A stretch of 33,328 nt of DNA, taken from contig JAVKMO010000020.1 in assembly GCA_031539345.1 (NCBI GenBank), positions 1 through 33,328 on the forward strand. The letters run 5' to 3'. The notes under the pieces were generated by a model. The model saw only the letters and a list, made by a program, of their open reading frames with translations, was not told where the DNA came from and did not search any database. The translations under genes and the position numbers were made by a program. Shown here in pieces: positions 33,254 to 33,328 of the stretch; position 1 is the stretch's first letter; every line of letters starts with the position of its first letter. Origin of the DNA: JAVKMO01 sp031539345 (GTDB lineage Bacteria; Bacteroidota; Bacteroidia; Chitinophagales; Chitinophagaceae).

Positions 33254-33328
33254 ATGAAAAAAGCGATGACCTTTTCAGATGTTTTATTGTTTAGTAACCC
33301 GAATAGAAAGCGGAGTAAAACGTACTAC
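33254..33328 (+). CDS. Partial ORF cut by the window edge
   Basis: An ATG opens a frame with no stop to the end of the window (25 codons): MKKAMTFSDVLLFSNPNRKR, then SKTYY. It is divergent from cysK and preceded by a good -7 element, which makes a real gene plausible. The fragment is too short to assign to any family. Confidence 0.4.
   Translation, partial: MKKAMTFSDVLLFSNPNRKRSKTYY

Noticed and set aside
32218..33323. Shared 12-mer GGAGTAAAACGT, inverted, downstream of cysK and at the right edge
   Set aside because: Matches of 12 bases between strands are expected by chance many times in 33 kb.
1..33328. tRNA, rRNA, CRISPR, transposase, integrase or phage signals
   Set aside because: Looked for T-loop sequences, regularly spaced repeats and mobile-element motifs on both strands; none was convincing.

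Overview
The window reads as a stretch of core chromosome from an AT-rich member of the Bacteroidota, most likely a Chitinophagia/Sphingobacteriia-type lineage. The evidence is: a GldA-type ABC ATPase; a fused alpha/beta 2-oxoacid dehydrogenase E1; a glycoside hydrolase family 3 (GH3) / serine beta-lactamase fusion; an L25/CTC protein with an Ala/Lys-rich tail; a NAMPT-type NadV; no Shine-Dalgarno sequences ahead of start codons; and a few sites close to the Bacteroidota promoter (TTTG, about 19 nt, TAnnTTTG). No tRNA, rRNA, CRISPR array, transposase, integrase or phage gene was seen. Family names come from motif recognition by eye, not from a database search.

Layout. 1-760: a small lipoprotein gene bracketed by an exact 22-bp direct repeat. 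818-4013 (minus): prs and rplY, then an HU-like gene and hemW, with a clear terminator after rplY. 4179-8155 (plus): nth, a DUF6580-like membrane protein, a gldA-like ATPase and a large uncharacterised protein with a GNAT-like core. 8241-12631 (minus): mlaD-like, polyprenyl diphosphate synthase, recJ and truB. 12632-12944: the longest gene-free stretch, holding twin TCAATTGA palindromes and a locally GC-richer block. 12945-15881 (plus): GH3 plus beta-lactamase fusion. 15871-26926 (minus): an outer-membrane barrel protein, bioB, rpsO, the fused E1, then kdsD, a mannose-1-phosphate guanylyltransferase and an Nramp-USP fusion as a tight unit, and an MFS transporter. 27064-31028 (plus): cytochrome c, serine hydrolase, PhzF-like protein and nadV. 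31031-33171 (minus): an exported YD-like repeat protein and cysK. A truncated ORF runs off the right edge.

Functional themes. Most genes are housekeeping: nucleotide precursor supply (prs), ribosome (rplY, rpsO), tRNA modification (truB), DNA repair (nth, recJ), cofactors (bioB, nadV, hemW), isoprenoids and branched-chain 2-oxoacid catabolism. A second theme is the cell envelope: MlaD-type lipid transport, sugar precursors for LPS/glycans (kdsD, guanylyltransferase), a barrel protein, a peptidoglycan-type GH3/beta-lactamase fusion and several exported proteins. I found no convincing new multi-gene system. The best leads are the repeat-bracketed lipoprotein, the GNAT-like 564-residue protein, the HU paralogue without its intercalating proline, the intergenic block before the GH3 fusion, and the metal transporter with a fused stress-sensor domain.
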